The position numbers were made by a program, and so were the translations under genes. A stretch of 64,000 bases of DNA from an uncultured Lachnospiraceae bacterium (GTDB taxonomy: Bacteria; Bacillota; Clostridia; Lachnospirales; Lachnospiraceae): NCBI GenBank assembly GCA_904395885.1, contig CAJFOF010000004.1, positions 17,199 through 81,198 of the forward strand. The letters run 5' to 3'. The notes beneath the pieces are model-generated. The model was not told the origin of the DNA. It was given only the letters and a program-made list of their open reading frames with translations, and ran no database searches. Position 1 is the first letter of the stretch; each line of letters begins with the position of its first letter. Below are positions 48,356-56,398 of this stretch, one piece after another.

Positions 48356-49084
48356 ATGCCCACCATAAAAAAAGTAGAAAAAAAGACTGCCAGCGAACAG
48401 GTTTACCAAAATATGAGAGAAAATATTGTAACCCAGCAATGGAAAGTTGGAGAGAAGCTGCCTTCTGAGATGGAGCTATCCTCTCTCTACGGGGTAAACC
48501 GTCTGACCGTTCGAATGGCTCTGCAGCGTCTCAATGCCATCGGCCTGGTAGAGACCAAAGTAGGAGACGGAACATACGTAAAAAATTTCCAGTTCATCGA
48601 TTATATCCATGCCGTTGGCGATCTCATCGCCAATCCGAAATTGATGGACGACATCTGTGAATTCCGGCAGCTCATCGAATTGGAATGCGCCCGTCTGGCT
48701 ATTGAACGCGCTACAGAGGAGGACTTTGCAAAATTAAATTCTATCTGTACAGAATACGAAGATATTAAGATGAACACCTATCTTCCAGTAGACGAAGAAA
48801 AGTTAAAGATTCTCACAAAATATGATACGGATTTCCACGAACAAATCTGCCAGATGTCTCACAATACTCTGTACATCTATTGTTTTGCTATGGCCAGAGG
48901 GACCCTGGAAAAATACATCTATCTGACATTGAAAAAACGGATCGAGGGCTGGACTGAAAAGGGTGTTTCCCTGTTTGTCGGCGACTTCCGCCACCGCGCT
49001 ATTCTCAGTGCCCTGCGTAACCACGACTTTGAAGAATGCAAAAAGCTCTACAATGATATGATTGATTATAATATCGAACTGTGA
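48356..49084 (+). CDS. GntR/FadR-family transcriptional regulator (FCD domain)
   Basis: VYQNMRENIVTQQWKVGEKLPSEMELSSLYGVNRLTVRMALQRLNAIGLVETKVGDGTYV wHTH; helical C-terminal domain. Confidence 0.93.
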   Translation: MPTIKKVEKKTASEQVYQNMRENIVTQQWKVGEKLPSEMELSSLYGVNRLTVRMALQRLNAIGLVETKVGDGTYVKNFQFIDYIHAVGDLIANPKLMDDICEFRQLIELECARLAIERATEEDFAKLNSICTEYEDIKMNTYLPVDEEKLKILTKYDTDFHEQICQMSHNTLYIYCFAMARGTLEKYIYLTLKKRIEGWTEKGVSLFVGDFRHRAILSALRNHDFEECKKLYNDMIDYNIEL

Positions 49085-49121
49085 AATTTTAATGTCCAAA
49101 CAGAAAGGAACTTTTTCATTT

Positions 49122-50486
49122 ATGGGATTTCAGCTTGAATTTAACCTTTCGGCGCTTACCGTCTTCCTTCAGGGAATTTTAAGCTTCCTGTCGCCCTGTG
49201 TGCTTCCGCTACTGCCGCTTTATCTCGGTTATCTTTCCGGCGGTGCAGGAAGCTCTGAATCAGGGCAGAAAGAAATCTTTCGCAAAGGCAAGGTGATGGT
49301 AAATACCTTATTTTTTGTCGCCGGAATCGGTTTTACCTTCTTCCTTCTGGGCATTGGCGCCAGTGCCCTGGGACAATTTTTTTCCAGATATCACATCTGG
49401 TTCGCCCGGATCGGCGGAATCATCGTTATTCTTTTTGGGCTGTACCAATTAGGAGTGTTCCGCCTCCCGTTTCTGGCCGGAGAACACAGGCTTTCCCTTC
49501 AGCCGGGCAAATTCGGTTCCGGCCCTCTGGCCGCGTTCATTCTGGGCTTTACTTTCAGCTTTTCCTGGACCCCCTGTATCGGCCCTACACTGGCTTCCGT
49601 TCTGCTGATGGCCGGAAGCTCCTCTGATTCCGGGCTGGCTTTGCTTTACATCGGAATCTATACTGCCGGCTTCTGTATTCCCTTCCTGCTGGTAGGGCTG
49701 TTTACCACCAATCTCCTGAATTTCTTTAAAAAGAACCGAAGGATCGTCCAGTATACCGTAAAGGCCGGAGGAATTCTGATGATCGCCATGGGTATTTTTA
49801 TGGTGACCGGATGGATGAGTGGCCTGTCCACCAGCCTTGCGGGAACTCCTGCATCTGGTGTGGCGTCTCAGACAGAGGCCTCCGCTCCTTCACCGGAAAC
49901 ATCCCCCGCAGAATCCAGCTCCTCAGACATTTCTGAAGAAACTGAGAGCGCGGCTGCTGAAAGCTCAGAGGCTGCTTCTCAGGAGCCCCGGGAACTGCCT
50001 GACGCTCCGGATTTTTCCCTGACCGACCAGAACGGTGCCACCCATGCCTTCTCTGATTACAATGGAAAGACCGTTTTTCTCAATTTCTGGGCTACCTGGT
50101 GCCCGCCCTGCAAATCGGAGTTGGGACACATTCAGAGCCTGTATGAAGACTGGGAGGAAAATGCCGGCGATCTGGCGGTTTTGACTGTCGTCTCCCCCAA
50201 TGTCGGACAGGAAGGGGATGTGGCATACATCACAGATTTTCTGGAAGAAAATGGCTATACATTCCCTGTCCTTATGGATGAGACAGGGATGCTCTCTTAC
50301 CAGTACGGCGTCACGGCTCTCCCCACCACATTTATGATAACAGATGAGGGGAAAGTTTACGGCTATGTGCCCGGAGCTATGACGAGAGACATCATGGATA
50401 TGATTGTAGAACAGACCATGGAGGGACAGAGCCAGACGGCCGAAAGCCGGCAGTCTGAGACGGAGCAGTCAGACGGGACGGAGTAA
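49122..50486 (+). CDS. CcdA-type thiol-disulfide membrane transporter fused to TlpA-like thioredoxin domain
   Basis: VFLQGILSFLSPCVLPLLPLYLGYLSGG and FSFSWTPCIGPTLASV (CcdA); Ser/Ala/Glu linker; TVFLNFWATWCPPCKSELGHIQSLYE (WCPPC). Confidence 0.93.
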   Translation: MGFQLEFNLSALTVFLQGILSFLSPCVLPLLPLYLGYLSGGAGSSESGQKEIFRKGKVMVNTLFFVAGIGFTFFLLGIGASALGQFFSRYHIWFARIGGIIVILFGLYQLGVFRLPFLAGEHRLSLQPGKFGSGPLAAFILGFTFSFSWTPCIGPTLASVLLMAGSSSDSGLALLYIGIYTAGFCIPFLLVGLFTTNLLNFFKKNRRIVQYTVKAGGILMIAMGIFMVTGWMSGLSTSLAGTPASGVASQTEASAPSPETSPAESSSSDISEETESAAAESSEAASQEPRELPDAPDFSLTDQNGATHAFSDYNGKTVFLNFWATWCPPCKSELGHIQSLYEDWEENAGDLAVLTVVSPNVGQEGDVAYITDFLEENGYTFPVLMDETGMLSYQYGVTALPTTFMITDEGKVYGYVPGAMTRDIMDMIVEQTMEGQSQTAESRQSETEQSDGTE

Positions 50487-50489
50487 AAA

Positions 50490-50695
50490 GTGAAGCTGAA
50501 GGACAGCAAAGGGCCTTGGTTCATAGATAAGCCAAGGTCCTTTATTCAGTGGAAAGCGTACACGGAGCTTTACCTGATCTGGGAACAGTTCCTTGAACTT
50601 TTTCAGGCTCCTACTGGAAGTATTGGCTTCGGATTTAACCTCAACCGGGAAAATATCATCCTTCCTCTGAATCAGGAAATCCACCTCATAGTGTT
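50490..50695 (-). pseudogene. C-terminal fragment of an AAA/DUF4143-type ATPase
   Basis: HYEVDFLIQRKDDIFPVEVKSEANTSSRSLKKFKELFP begins abruptly at the hydF stop codon; C-terminus diverges over the ccdA terminator hairpin. Confidence 0.7.
50505..50545 (+). terminator. Terminator of ccdA-tlpA
   Basis: aaagggccttggttc...gccaaggtccttt hairpin. Confidence 0.65.
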
Positions 50696-51929
50696 ATCCT
50701 CTTTTCAGAATTTCCGCAATATCGGGAAAGATCTGTACGCTTCTCTCCAAAATCCCATTTACATACGCAATCAAAATGCCATAATTGGTCATGGGGATTC
50801 CCTGATCCTCCGCGCACCGAAGCCGCCACCGCATCTCCCTCTCATTGAGCATACAGCCGCCGCAGTGAACGACCAGGCGGTAAGGCGTCAGGTCGTCAGG
50901 GAACTCTCTCCCGGATGTAAAGCAGAACTCCGGTTCTTTTCCTGTGTATTTTCTGATCCATCCCGGCAGTTTGACAGTTCCAATGTCATTGCACTGGCGG
51001 TGGTGGGTGCAGCCTTCGCTGATCAGCACCCTGTCCCCATTCTCCAAGCGATTCAGAGCTGTGACCCCCTGGACTGCCTGGGCCAGATTGCCTTTATAGC
51101 GGGCAAACAGAATGGAAAACGAAGTGAGCAGGATGTCTTCCGGCGTTTCCCGGGAAACCCGGTCAAACACCTGGCTGTCCGTGATCACCACCTTCGGCGG
51201 CCCGGTCAGGCTTTTCAGTGCCGTCCCAAGCTCTGTCTCCCTGGACACGACCGCAATCCCGCCGGCCTCCAGGATATCCCGTATGGTCTGCTGCTGGGGC
51301 AGGATCAGCCGTCCCTTGGGGGCCGCCTTATCGATGGGGACCACCAGTACCGCCACATCGTCGGGATTCAGAAAATCTCCAATGATCCTTTTTTCATTTT
51401 CTTCCCCCTTTGCCAGGGCAGCGATCCTCTCCTTCAGCAGTCCGATCCCGGCCAGCGAGTTCGCGCTGACCTCCACCAGATGGCCGGAATCTTTCAGCTC
51501 CTTCAGGCCTTCCTCCTGCTCCGGATCCCGGCCCTTCAGGTCTGCCTTGTTCCAGGCAATGACAAAGGGGATCTCCTTCTTCCGGATGTCCTTTAAGATT
51601 TCCCAGTCTTCCCGGCTCATTCCCAGGGTCCCGTCTACCACCAGCACAGCGGCGTCTGCCCGGTTCAGCACCTCCCGGCTCTTTTTAACCCTCAGACTTC
51701 CCAGCTCTCCCTCGTCGTCAAGGCCGGGGGTGTCGATCACCACCACCGGCCCCAGGGGCAAAAGCTCCATCGCTTTTTGCACCGGGTCAGTGGTTGTTCC
51801 CTTGACATCGGAAACAACCGCCAGGTTCTGACCGGTCACCGCGTTGACCACGCTGGACTTTCCTGCATTGCGTTTTCCAAAGAAACCGATATGTACCCGC
51901 TCTGCCGACGGCGTCTCATTCAGTCCCAT
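50694..51929 (-). CDS. hydF: [FeFe] hydrogenase H-cluster maturation GTPase
   Basis: VHIGFFGKRNAGKSSVVNAVTGQNLAVVSDVKGTTTDPVQKAMELLPLGPVVVIDTPGLDDEGELG; HCGGCMLN C-terminal cluster motif. Confidence 0.95.
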   Translation of the reverse strand: MGLNETPSAERVHIGFFGKRNAGKSSVVNAVTGQNLAVVSDVKGTTTDPVQKAMELLPLGPVVVIDTPGLDDEGELGSLRVKKSREVLNRADAAVLVVDGTLGMSREDWEILKDIRKKEIPFVIAWNKADLKGRDPEQEEGLKELKDSGHLVEVSANSLAGIGLLKERIAALAKGEENEKRIIGDFLNPDDVAVLVVPIDKAAPKGRLILPQQQTIRDILEAGGIAVVSRETELGTALKSLTGPPKVVITDSQVFDRVSRETPEDILLTSFSILFARYKGNLAQAVQGVTALNRLENGDRVLISEGCTHHRQCNDIGTVKLPGWIRKYTGKEPEFCFTSGREFPDDLTPYRLVVHCGGCMLNEREMRWRLRCAEDQGIPMTNYGILIAYVNGILERSVQIFPDIAEILKRG

Positions 51930-51993
51930 ATTGTTCTCCTTTCCCGGCATCCGAGGGACCGGCCCCAGCCAGACCTCAGACGCCGATCCCCTG

Positions 51994-53412
51994 TCAGAAC
52001 CGGAAATCCCGGCTCCCATTTTCAATCGCAGCCAGCCGCTCTCTGACGACCTCACGAACCTTCTCTTTGGGAATATTTCCGATCTCCTTTTCAATCAGCT
52101 CCAGACCCTTCTTTTTCGTATCTTCAGAGGCATAGTCCGTCAGGTACTCCTTCAGCGTCAGCAGGGCATTGGGATGACAGCAGTTCTGGATCTGTCCCGC
52201 TTTGCACAGGGACATGAACCGGTCCCCTGTCCTGCCTTCCCGGTAGCAGGCCGTACAGAAGCTGGGGATATACCCCATGCCCATCAGCCAGTTTACTACC
52301 TCGTCCAGGGTCCTCTTGTCGCTGACGTCAAACTGCTCGGAACTCTCATCCTCCGGTTCTTCCTCCGCATAGCCGCCCACGCTGGTCCGGGAGCCGCCGG
52401 AAATCTGGGAAATTCCCAGATGGAGCACTCTCTCCCTGCATTTCTGGCTCTCCCTGGTGGAAATAATCATGCCGGTATAGGGCACCGCAATCCGGATGCA
52501 GGCCACAATCTTGGCAAAGGTATCATCGTCGATTCCATTGTCAAACTCATCCGGGTCAATGTCGTCTGCATGTTTTATCCGCGGGACGCTGATGGTGTGA
52601 GGCCCGACCCCGTAAACCGCCTCCAGGTGCTCCGCGTGCATCAAAAGCCCTGCAAACTCATAGCGGTACATCTCCAGGCCGAAGAGGACGCCGCAGCCCA
52701 CATCGTCTATACCGCCCTCCATGGCCCTGTCCATGGCCTCTGTGTGGTAATCGTAGTCGTGCTTGGGCCCTGTGGGATGGAGCTTCAGATAGCTCTCCTT
52801 GTGGTAGGTCTCCTGGAACAAAATATAGGTGCCGATTCCCGCCTCCTTCAGCTTCCGGTAATTCTCCACCGTGGTGGCCGCGATATTGACATTGACCCGG
52901 CGGATCGCTCCGTTTTTGTGTTTGATGCTGTAGATGGTCTTAATGCTCTCCAGCACGTATTCTATGGGATTGTTCACCGGATCCTCCCCCGTCTCCAGAG
53001 CCAGCCGCTTATGCCCCATATCCTGCAGGGCAATCACCTCCCGCCGGATCTCCTCCTGGGTCAGCTTTTTCCGCGGAATATGCTTGTTTTTGGCATGGTA
53101 GGGACAGTACACGCAGCCGTTGACGCAGTAATTTGATAAGTACAGCGGCGCAAACATGACGATCCGGTTGCCGTAAAAATCTTTTTTGATCTGCTCAGCC
53201 AGGGCGTAAATTTCCTGATTTTTGTCCTCCAGATCGCAGTCCAGAAGAACGGCGGCCTCCCTGTGGCTCAGCCCTTTCCTCAGCCTGGCTTTGTTCAAAA
53301 TCTCGTCGATCAGCTCCCGGTTATGCTTGTTTTTCTCTGCATACTCCAGGGTCTCCAGGATCTCCTCATGGTTGATAAAGTCTTCTGCATGTTTTGATTT
53401 TGGATTGTACAT
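51994..53412 (-). CDS. hydG: [FeFe] hydrogenase maturation radical SAM tyrosine lyase
   Basis: VMFAPLYLSNYCVNGCVYCPYHAKNKHIPRKKLTQEEI; C-terminal CTACYREGRTGDRFMSLCKAG. Confidence 0.96.
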   Translation of the reverse strand: MYNPKSKHAEDFINHEEILETLEYAEKNKHNRELIDEILNKARLRKGLSHREAAVLLDCDLEDKNQEIYALAEQIKKDFYGNRIVMFAPLYLSNYCVNGCVYCPYHAKNKHIPRKKLTQEEIRREVIALQDMGHKRLALETGEDPVNNPIEYVLESIKTIYSIKHKNGAIRRVNVNIAATTVENYRKLKEAGIGTYILFQETYHKESYLKLHPTGPKHDYDYHTEAMDRAMEGGIDDVGCGVLFGLEMYRYEFAGLLMHAEHLEAVYGVGPHTISVPRIKHADDIDPDEFDNGIDDDTFAKIVACIRIAVPYTGMIISTRESQKCRERVLHLGISQISGGSRTSVGGYAEEEPEDESSEQFDVSDKRTLDEVVNWLMGMGYIPSFCTACYREGRTGDRFMSLCKAGQIQNCCHPNALLTLKEYLTDYASEDTKKKGLELIEKEIGNIPKEKVREVVRERLAAIENGSRDFRF

Positions 53413-53467
53413 CTCTCTTCCTTTCTACCTCGGGTCAGAATCACTTTCCCTTCAGGTTCGCCCTTTT

Positions 53468-54538
53468 TCATACAGGGCCTGTAGTATTTTTATGGTCTCC
53501 ACGGTCAATGGCGATCTCAAAGCCGATTTTCGCCGCTGCCTCCCGCAGCTCCTGCAGATTTTCAGCGGCCTCTTTTCCCGTGCAGATTTTGTTGTTATAG
53601 AGCAGGTATTTCCCCCTGACATTTTCCGGGGACAGATTGGGCATCACCACATTGGCTCCGGCCAGGATACCCGCCTCTCTCCCTCCTTCTGCGGCTGTCC
53701 CCAGAGCTGTGGTCGCCGGCAGCAGAACCTCCGGAAGCATCAGCCGGACCAGACTCAGAAGATACAGCGTCATGGCCGTGCTCCCCGCTTTTTCTCCCCG
53801 AAACGGCGTCTCATCGTGAGGCAGAAACGGACCGATCCCCACCATCTCCGGCTGGAGCTGATGGAGAAATTCCATGTCCCTGACCAGACATTCCACCGTC
53901 TGCCCCGGCGACCCCACCATCATCCCGGCGCCCGTCTGAAAGCCCAGCCGCTTGAGCTGCCGCAGGCATTCCATCCTGTGCTCCAGGCTCATCTGCGGCG
54001 GGTGAAGTCTTCTATAGTGAGCCGGATCTGCCGTCTCATGGCGGAGCAGGTACCGGTCTGCCCCGGCCTCCCGGAATCTTTGGTAGCGTTCCGCCTCCTT
54101 CTCCCCTATGGAGAGAGTCACGGCACACCCGGGATGCTGTCTTTTGATCGCCCGAACCAGGCTGCACACCCGCTCATCTGTAAAATATCCGTCTTCCCCT
54201 CCCTGGAGGACAAAAGTACGAAATCCCAGCTCCCATCCCTCCTGACAGCAGGACAGAATTTCCTCCTCTGTCAGCCGGTAGCGGGCAGCTTTCTGGTTGC
54301 TCCTGCGAATCCCGCAGTAATAGCAGTCATTCCGGCAATAGTTGGTAAATTCAATCAGGCCGCGAATAAAAATTCTCCGCCCGTAAATCCTGTCTCTGAC
54401 CTCAGAAGCCCTCTCTGCCGCATATCCGGCCGTTTCTTCCGTATGGCCCTCCAACACCCTTATCCACTGATCCGGCTCCAGCCAGTGTTCTCTCTCCAGG
54501 GTGTCGATCAGGGACAAAACTCCATGCTTTTCCATCAC
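53468..54538 (-). CDS. hydE: [FeFe] hydrogenase maturation radical SAM protein
   Basis: IEFTNYCRNDCYYCGIRRSNQKAARYRLTEEEIL; FRTFVLQGGEDGYFT; PGQTVECLVRD. Confidence 0.95.
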   Translation of the reverse strand: MMEKHGVLSLIDTLEREHWLEPDQWIRVLEGHTEETAGYAAERASEVRDRIYGRRIFIRGLIEFTNYCRNDCYYCGIRRSNQKAARYRLTEEEILSCCQEGWELGFRTFVLQGGEDGYFTDERVCSLVRAIKRQHPGCAVTLSIGEKEAERYQRFREAGADRYLLRHETADPAHYRRLHPPQMSLEHRMECLRQLKRLGFQTGAGMMVGSPGQTVECLVRDMEFLHQLQPEMVGIGPFLPHDETPFRGEKAGSTAMTLYLLSLVRLMLPEVLLPATTALGTAAEGGREAGILAGANVVMPNLSPENVRGKYLLYNNKICTGKEAAENLQELREAAAKIGFEIAIDRGDHKNTTGPV

Positions 54539-54810
54539 TGGCCTCCCGCCTTTGAATAGAGGGCCTTAGAGCTGACTCCCGGCAATCTCCCCAATTTGCC
54601 TGACAGGGCGCTGATGATGTCCATAGGCGCATCCACCACAATGCTGATAATGTGAACCCCCTTCTTCTCGTAAGGGAGCCCCATCCGCCCGATCACATAC
54701 TCTCCGTACTGGTGAAGCAGGCTGTTCACCGCCCCTGCCTGCTTTCTGTCTTCTATAATGATCCCGATCACCGCGATCCGGGTCTCCTGGCCTGCCGTCT
54801 CTCTTTCCAT
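54535..54810 (-). CDS. TM1266-family putative [FeFe]-hydrogenase system regulator (ACT-like)
   Basis: ETRIAVIGIIIEDRKQAGAVNSLLHQYGEYVIGRMGLPYEKKGVHIISIVVDAPMDIISALSGKLGRLPGVSSKALYSK; overlaps hydE start. Confidence 0.88.
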   Translation of the reverse strand: MERETAGQETRIAVIGIIIEDRKQAGAVNSLLHQYGEYVIGRMGLPYEKKGVHIISIVVDAPMDIISALSGKLGRLPGVSSKALYSKAGGQ

Positions 54811-54850
54811 AGATTCCGATCTCCTTTCTGTTTAAGGGAAAGAATAAAAA

Positions 54851-55000
54851 GTTCCGTTTACGGAACTCTCGCGCCGAGCGCGGTCGCTTTAGCGGCAAAT
54901 TTTCACTTCGCGCGAGCGCGCATCCCGCGGAGCGTTTTTGTTCCATAGGGAACGCAGTTTTCTATGGAACAAAAAACAGACCCTCCGCAGAAGGTCTGTT
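54851..55000 (-). promoter_or_regulatory. Structured leader with three tandem terminator-like hairpins upstream of the hyd maturation genes
   Basis: AACAGACC..GGTCTGTT (54975-55000) + T6; CTATGGAACAAAAA/TTTTTGTTCCATAG (54935-54975); GTTCCGtaaaCGGAAC (54851-54866) + T5. Confidence 0.6.
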
Positions 55001-55090
55001 GCAAACAGAATAAAACCTCTTTTTCAGAGAGGCTGTTTCCAATCTTTCCGTCAGACTTTCTTTCGGTCAGAGTTTCATGAATTTTTTTCC

Positions 55091-55120
55091 ATTTTACATT
55101 CCGTCCAGAAAGTAAGTCAA
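55091..55120 (-). promoter_or_regulatory. Candidate promoter upstream of the structured leader
   Basis: Minus strand TTGACT-N18-TAAAAT. Confidence 0.5.
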
Positions 55121-55138
55121 GACTAACTTTTTTAGAGG

Positions 55139-56347
55139 TCACTCATAATAACTGATGATCTCCTGCTCCAGCTTCACATTCCGCTCCAGCATATATACCG
55201 CCAGTTCCCGATAAGCCTCATTCTTTTTGAGAGCTTCCAGTCTGACTTTATCCTGGTCTGACAAAGAATGGCGGCAGAACCGGAACCGTTCGTCTTTAAG
55301 CTCTTCCATTGACATCCGGTACATTCCAAACGGGATCCCCGTTGCCCGGCAGAGGTGCTCATGGATATAGAGTCCTCCGGCGTCAATATCCCCAAAATGC
55401 AGGTAGGAAAGCCCTGGATTGTCGGCATAGACTTTTTTCAGAAAATCTCTCTGTATCCGTCCGGCATATCCTCCCAGGTAAAAGTACACCGCATCCGAGC
55501 GGCCCATCCGCAGCCAGGATGTATAATTTTCTACCGTCATAAAAATTGGCGACTGGACATGAATCCACTCCAGTTTTTCTAATTCACCGGCAAAGAGTTG
55601 AATACCGTCTGTCAGAGTCCCCAGATCCAGCTCCTTACCGCCGATCCGCACCGTCAGCTTCCCCTTCATGCACAGCCGCTGCTTTTCCCTGACGATATGG
55701 TACTCTTCCAGAACCTCATCCTCCAGCTCGCCTTCTCCGGCAGGCTTTCCCAGATAGTCTCTCAACGCTCTGCACAGTGGGTGCAGCACATTCTCTTCCA
55801 GGTACTTGGAATCTCCATAGACCAGCATGGAGACTTCCCGCAGATACAGCTCCTCCGCATTGTTCTCAACAAAGACCAGCGCCTTTAGAAGATCCTCCGT
55901 CTCCCGGTATTTTGCCGGAATCTTATTGCTGTCCAGGGTCTTGCGGAGCTTTTCGCATTCCATCTCCGCCACGGAAGACCGCCCTTCGTACTCAGAAATC
56001 AGGCGTTCCACATACCGCCTTTTCGCGGCTTTCGTCTCAAAGTGGTAATTCTTCTCCAGATACGTTTCTATCTCATCAATCTTTTCATCAATCAGAAAAA
56101 CATCCCTGATCTCATTGCTGAATCCCGCTGTCTCATATGTCACAAAGCCCTTCTGAAAACACTGCCTGACAGCCTGATTCACTGCTTCGATCTCCGCCAC
56201 ATCGCCGTCATTTCGGTCGTACTTCTTGTAAAGAGTTTTAGGGCTGATCTTTGTGCGCCTGGCAATCACATTTGTCTTGCTGTCCTTTTTGCTGTTTCTG
56301 TATTTGTTCGCCAGCGCCTCCAGCAGCTTTTCCTCGTAATTCGCCAT
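55139..56347 (-). CDS. jetD: Wadjet system JetD-like Toprim-type nuclease subunit (DUF2220-like)
   Basis: C-terminal LSYLHFGDIDAGGLYIHEHLCRATGIPF Toprim-like acidic motif; last gene of the jet operon. Confidence 0.82.
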   Translation of the reverse strand: MANYEEKLLEALANKYRNSKKDSKTNVIARRTKISPKTLYKKYDRNDGDVAEIEAVNQAVRQCFQKGFVTYETAGFSNEIRDVFLIDEKIDEIETYLEKNYHFETKAAKRRYVERLISEYEGRSSVAEMECEKLRKTLDSNKIPAKYRETEDLLKALVFVENNAEELYLREVSMLVYGDSKYLEENVLHPLCRALRDYLGKPAGEGELEDEVLEEYHIVREKQRLCMKGKLTVRIGGKELDLGTLTDGIQLFAGELEKLEWIHVQSPIFMTVENYTSWLRMGRSDAVYFYLGGYAGRIQRDFLKKVYADNPGLSYLHFGDIDAGGLYIHEHLCRATGIPFGMYRMSMEELKDERFRFCRHSLSDQDKVRLEALKKNEAYRELAVYMLERNVKLEQEIISYYE

Positions 56348-56398
56348 CTCTTTCTCCCTGTCTTTTCTATTTCTTCCCATCTTGCCGGCAGAAAGACG

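Noticed and set aside
50490-51596. 368-aa plus-strand ORF downstream of ccdA
   Set aside because: Mostly antisense to hydF; no domain signature; begins in a terminator hairpin.
51844-53136. 430-aa plus-strand ORF
   Set aside because: Fully antisense to hydF/hydG; GC-rich shadow ORF without recognisable domains.
53222-54559. 445-aa plus-strand ORF
   Set aside because: Antisense to hydG/hydE; composition typical of a shadow frame.
54903-55142. 79-aa minus-strand ORF MTSKKVSLDLLSGRNVKW...
   Set aside because: Overlaps the promoter and hairpin leader; reading frame is through structural RNA elements and has no convincing RBS.
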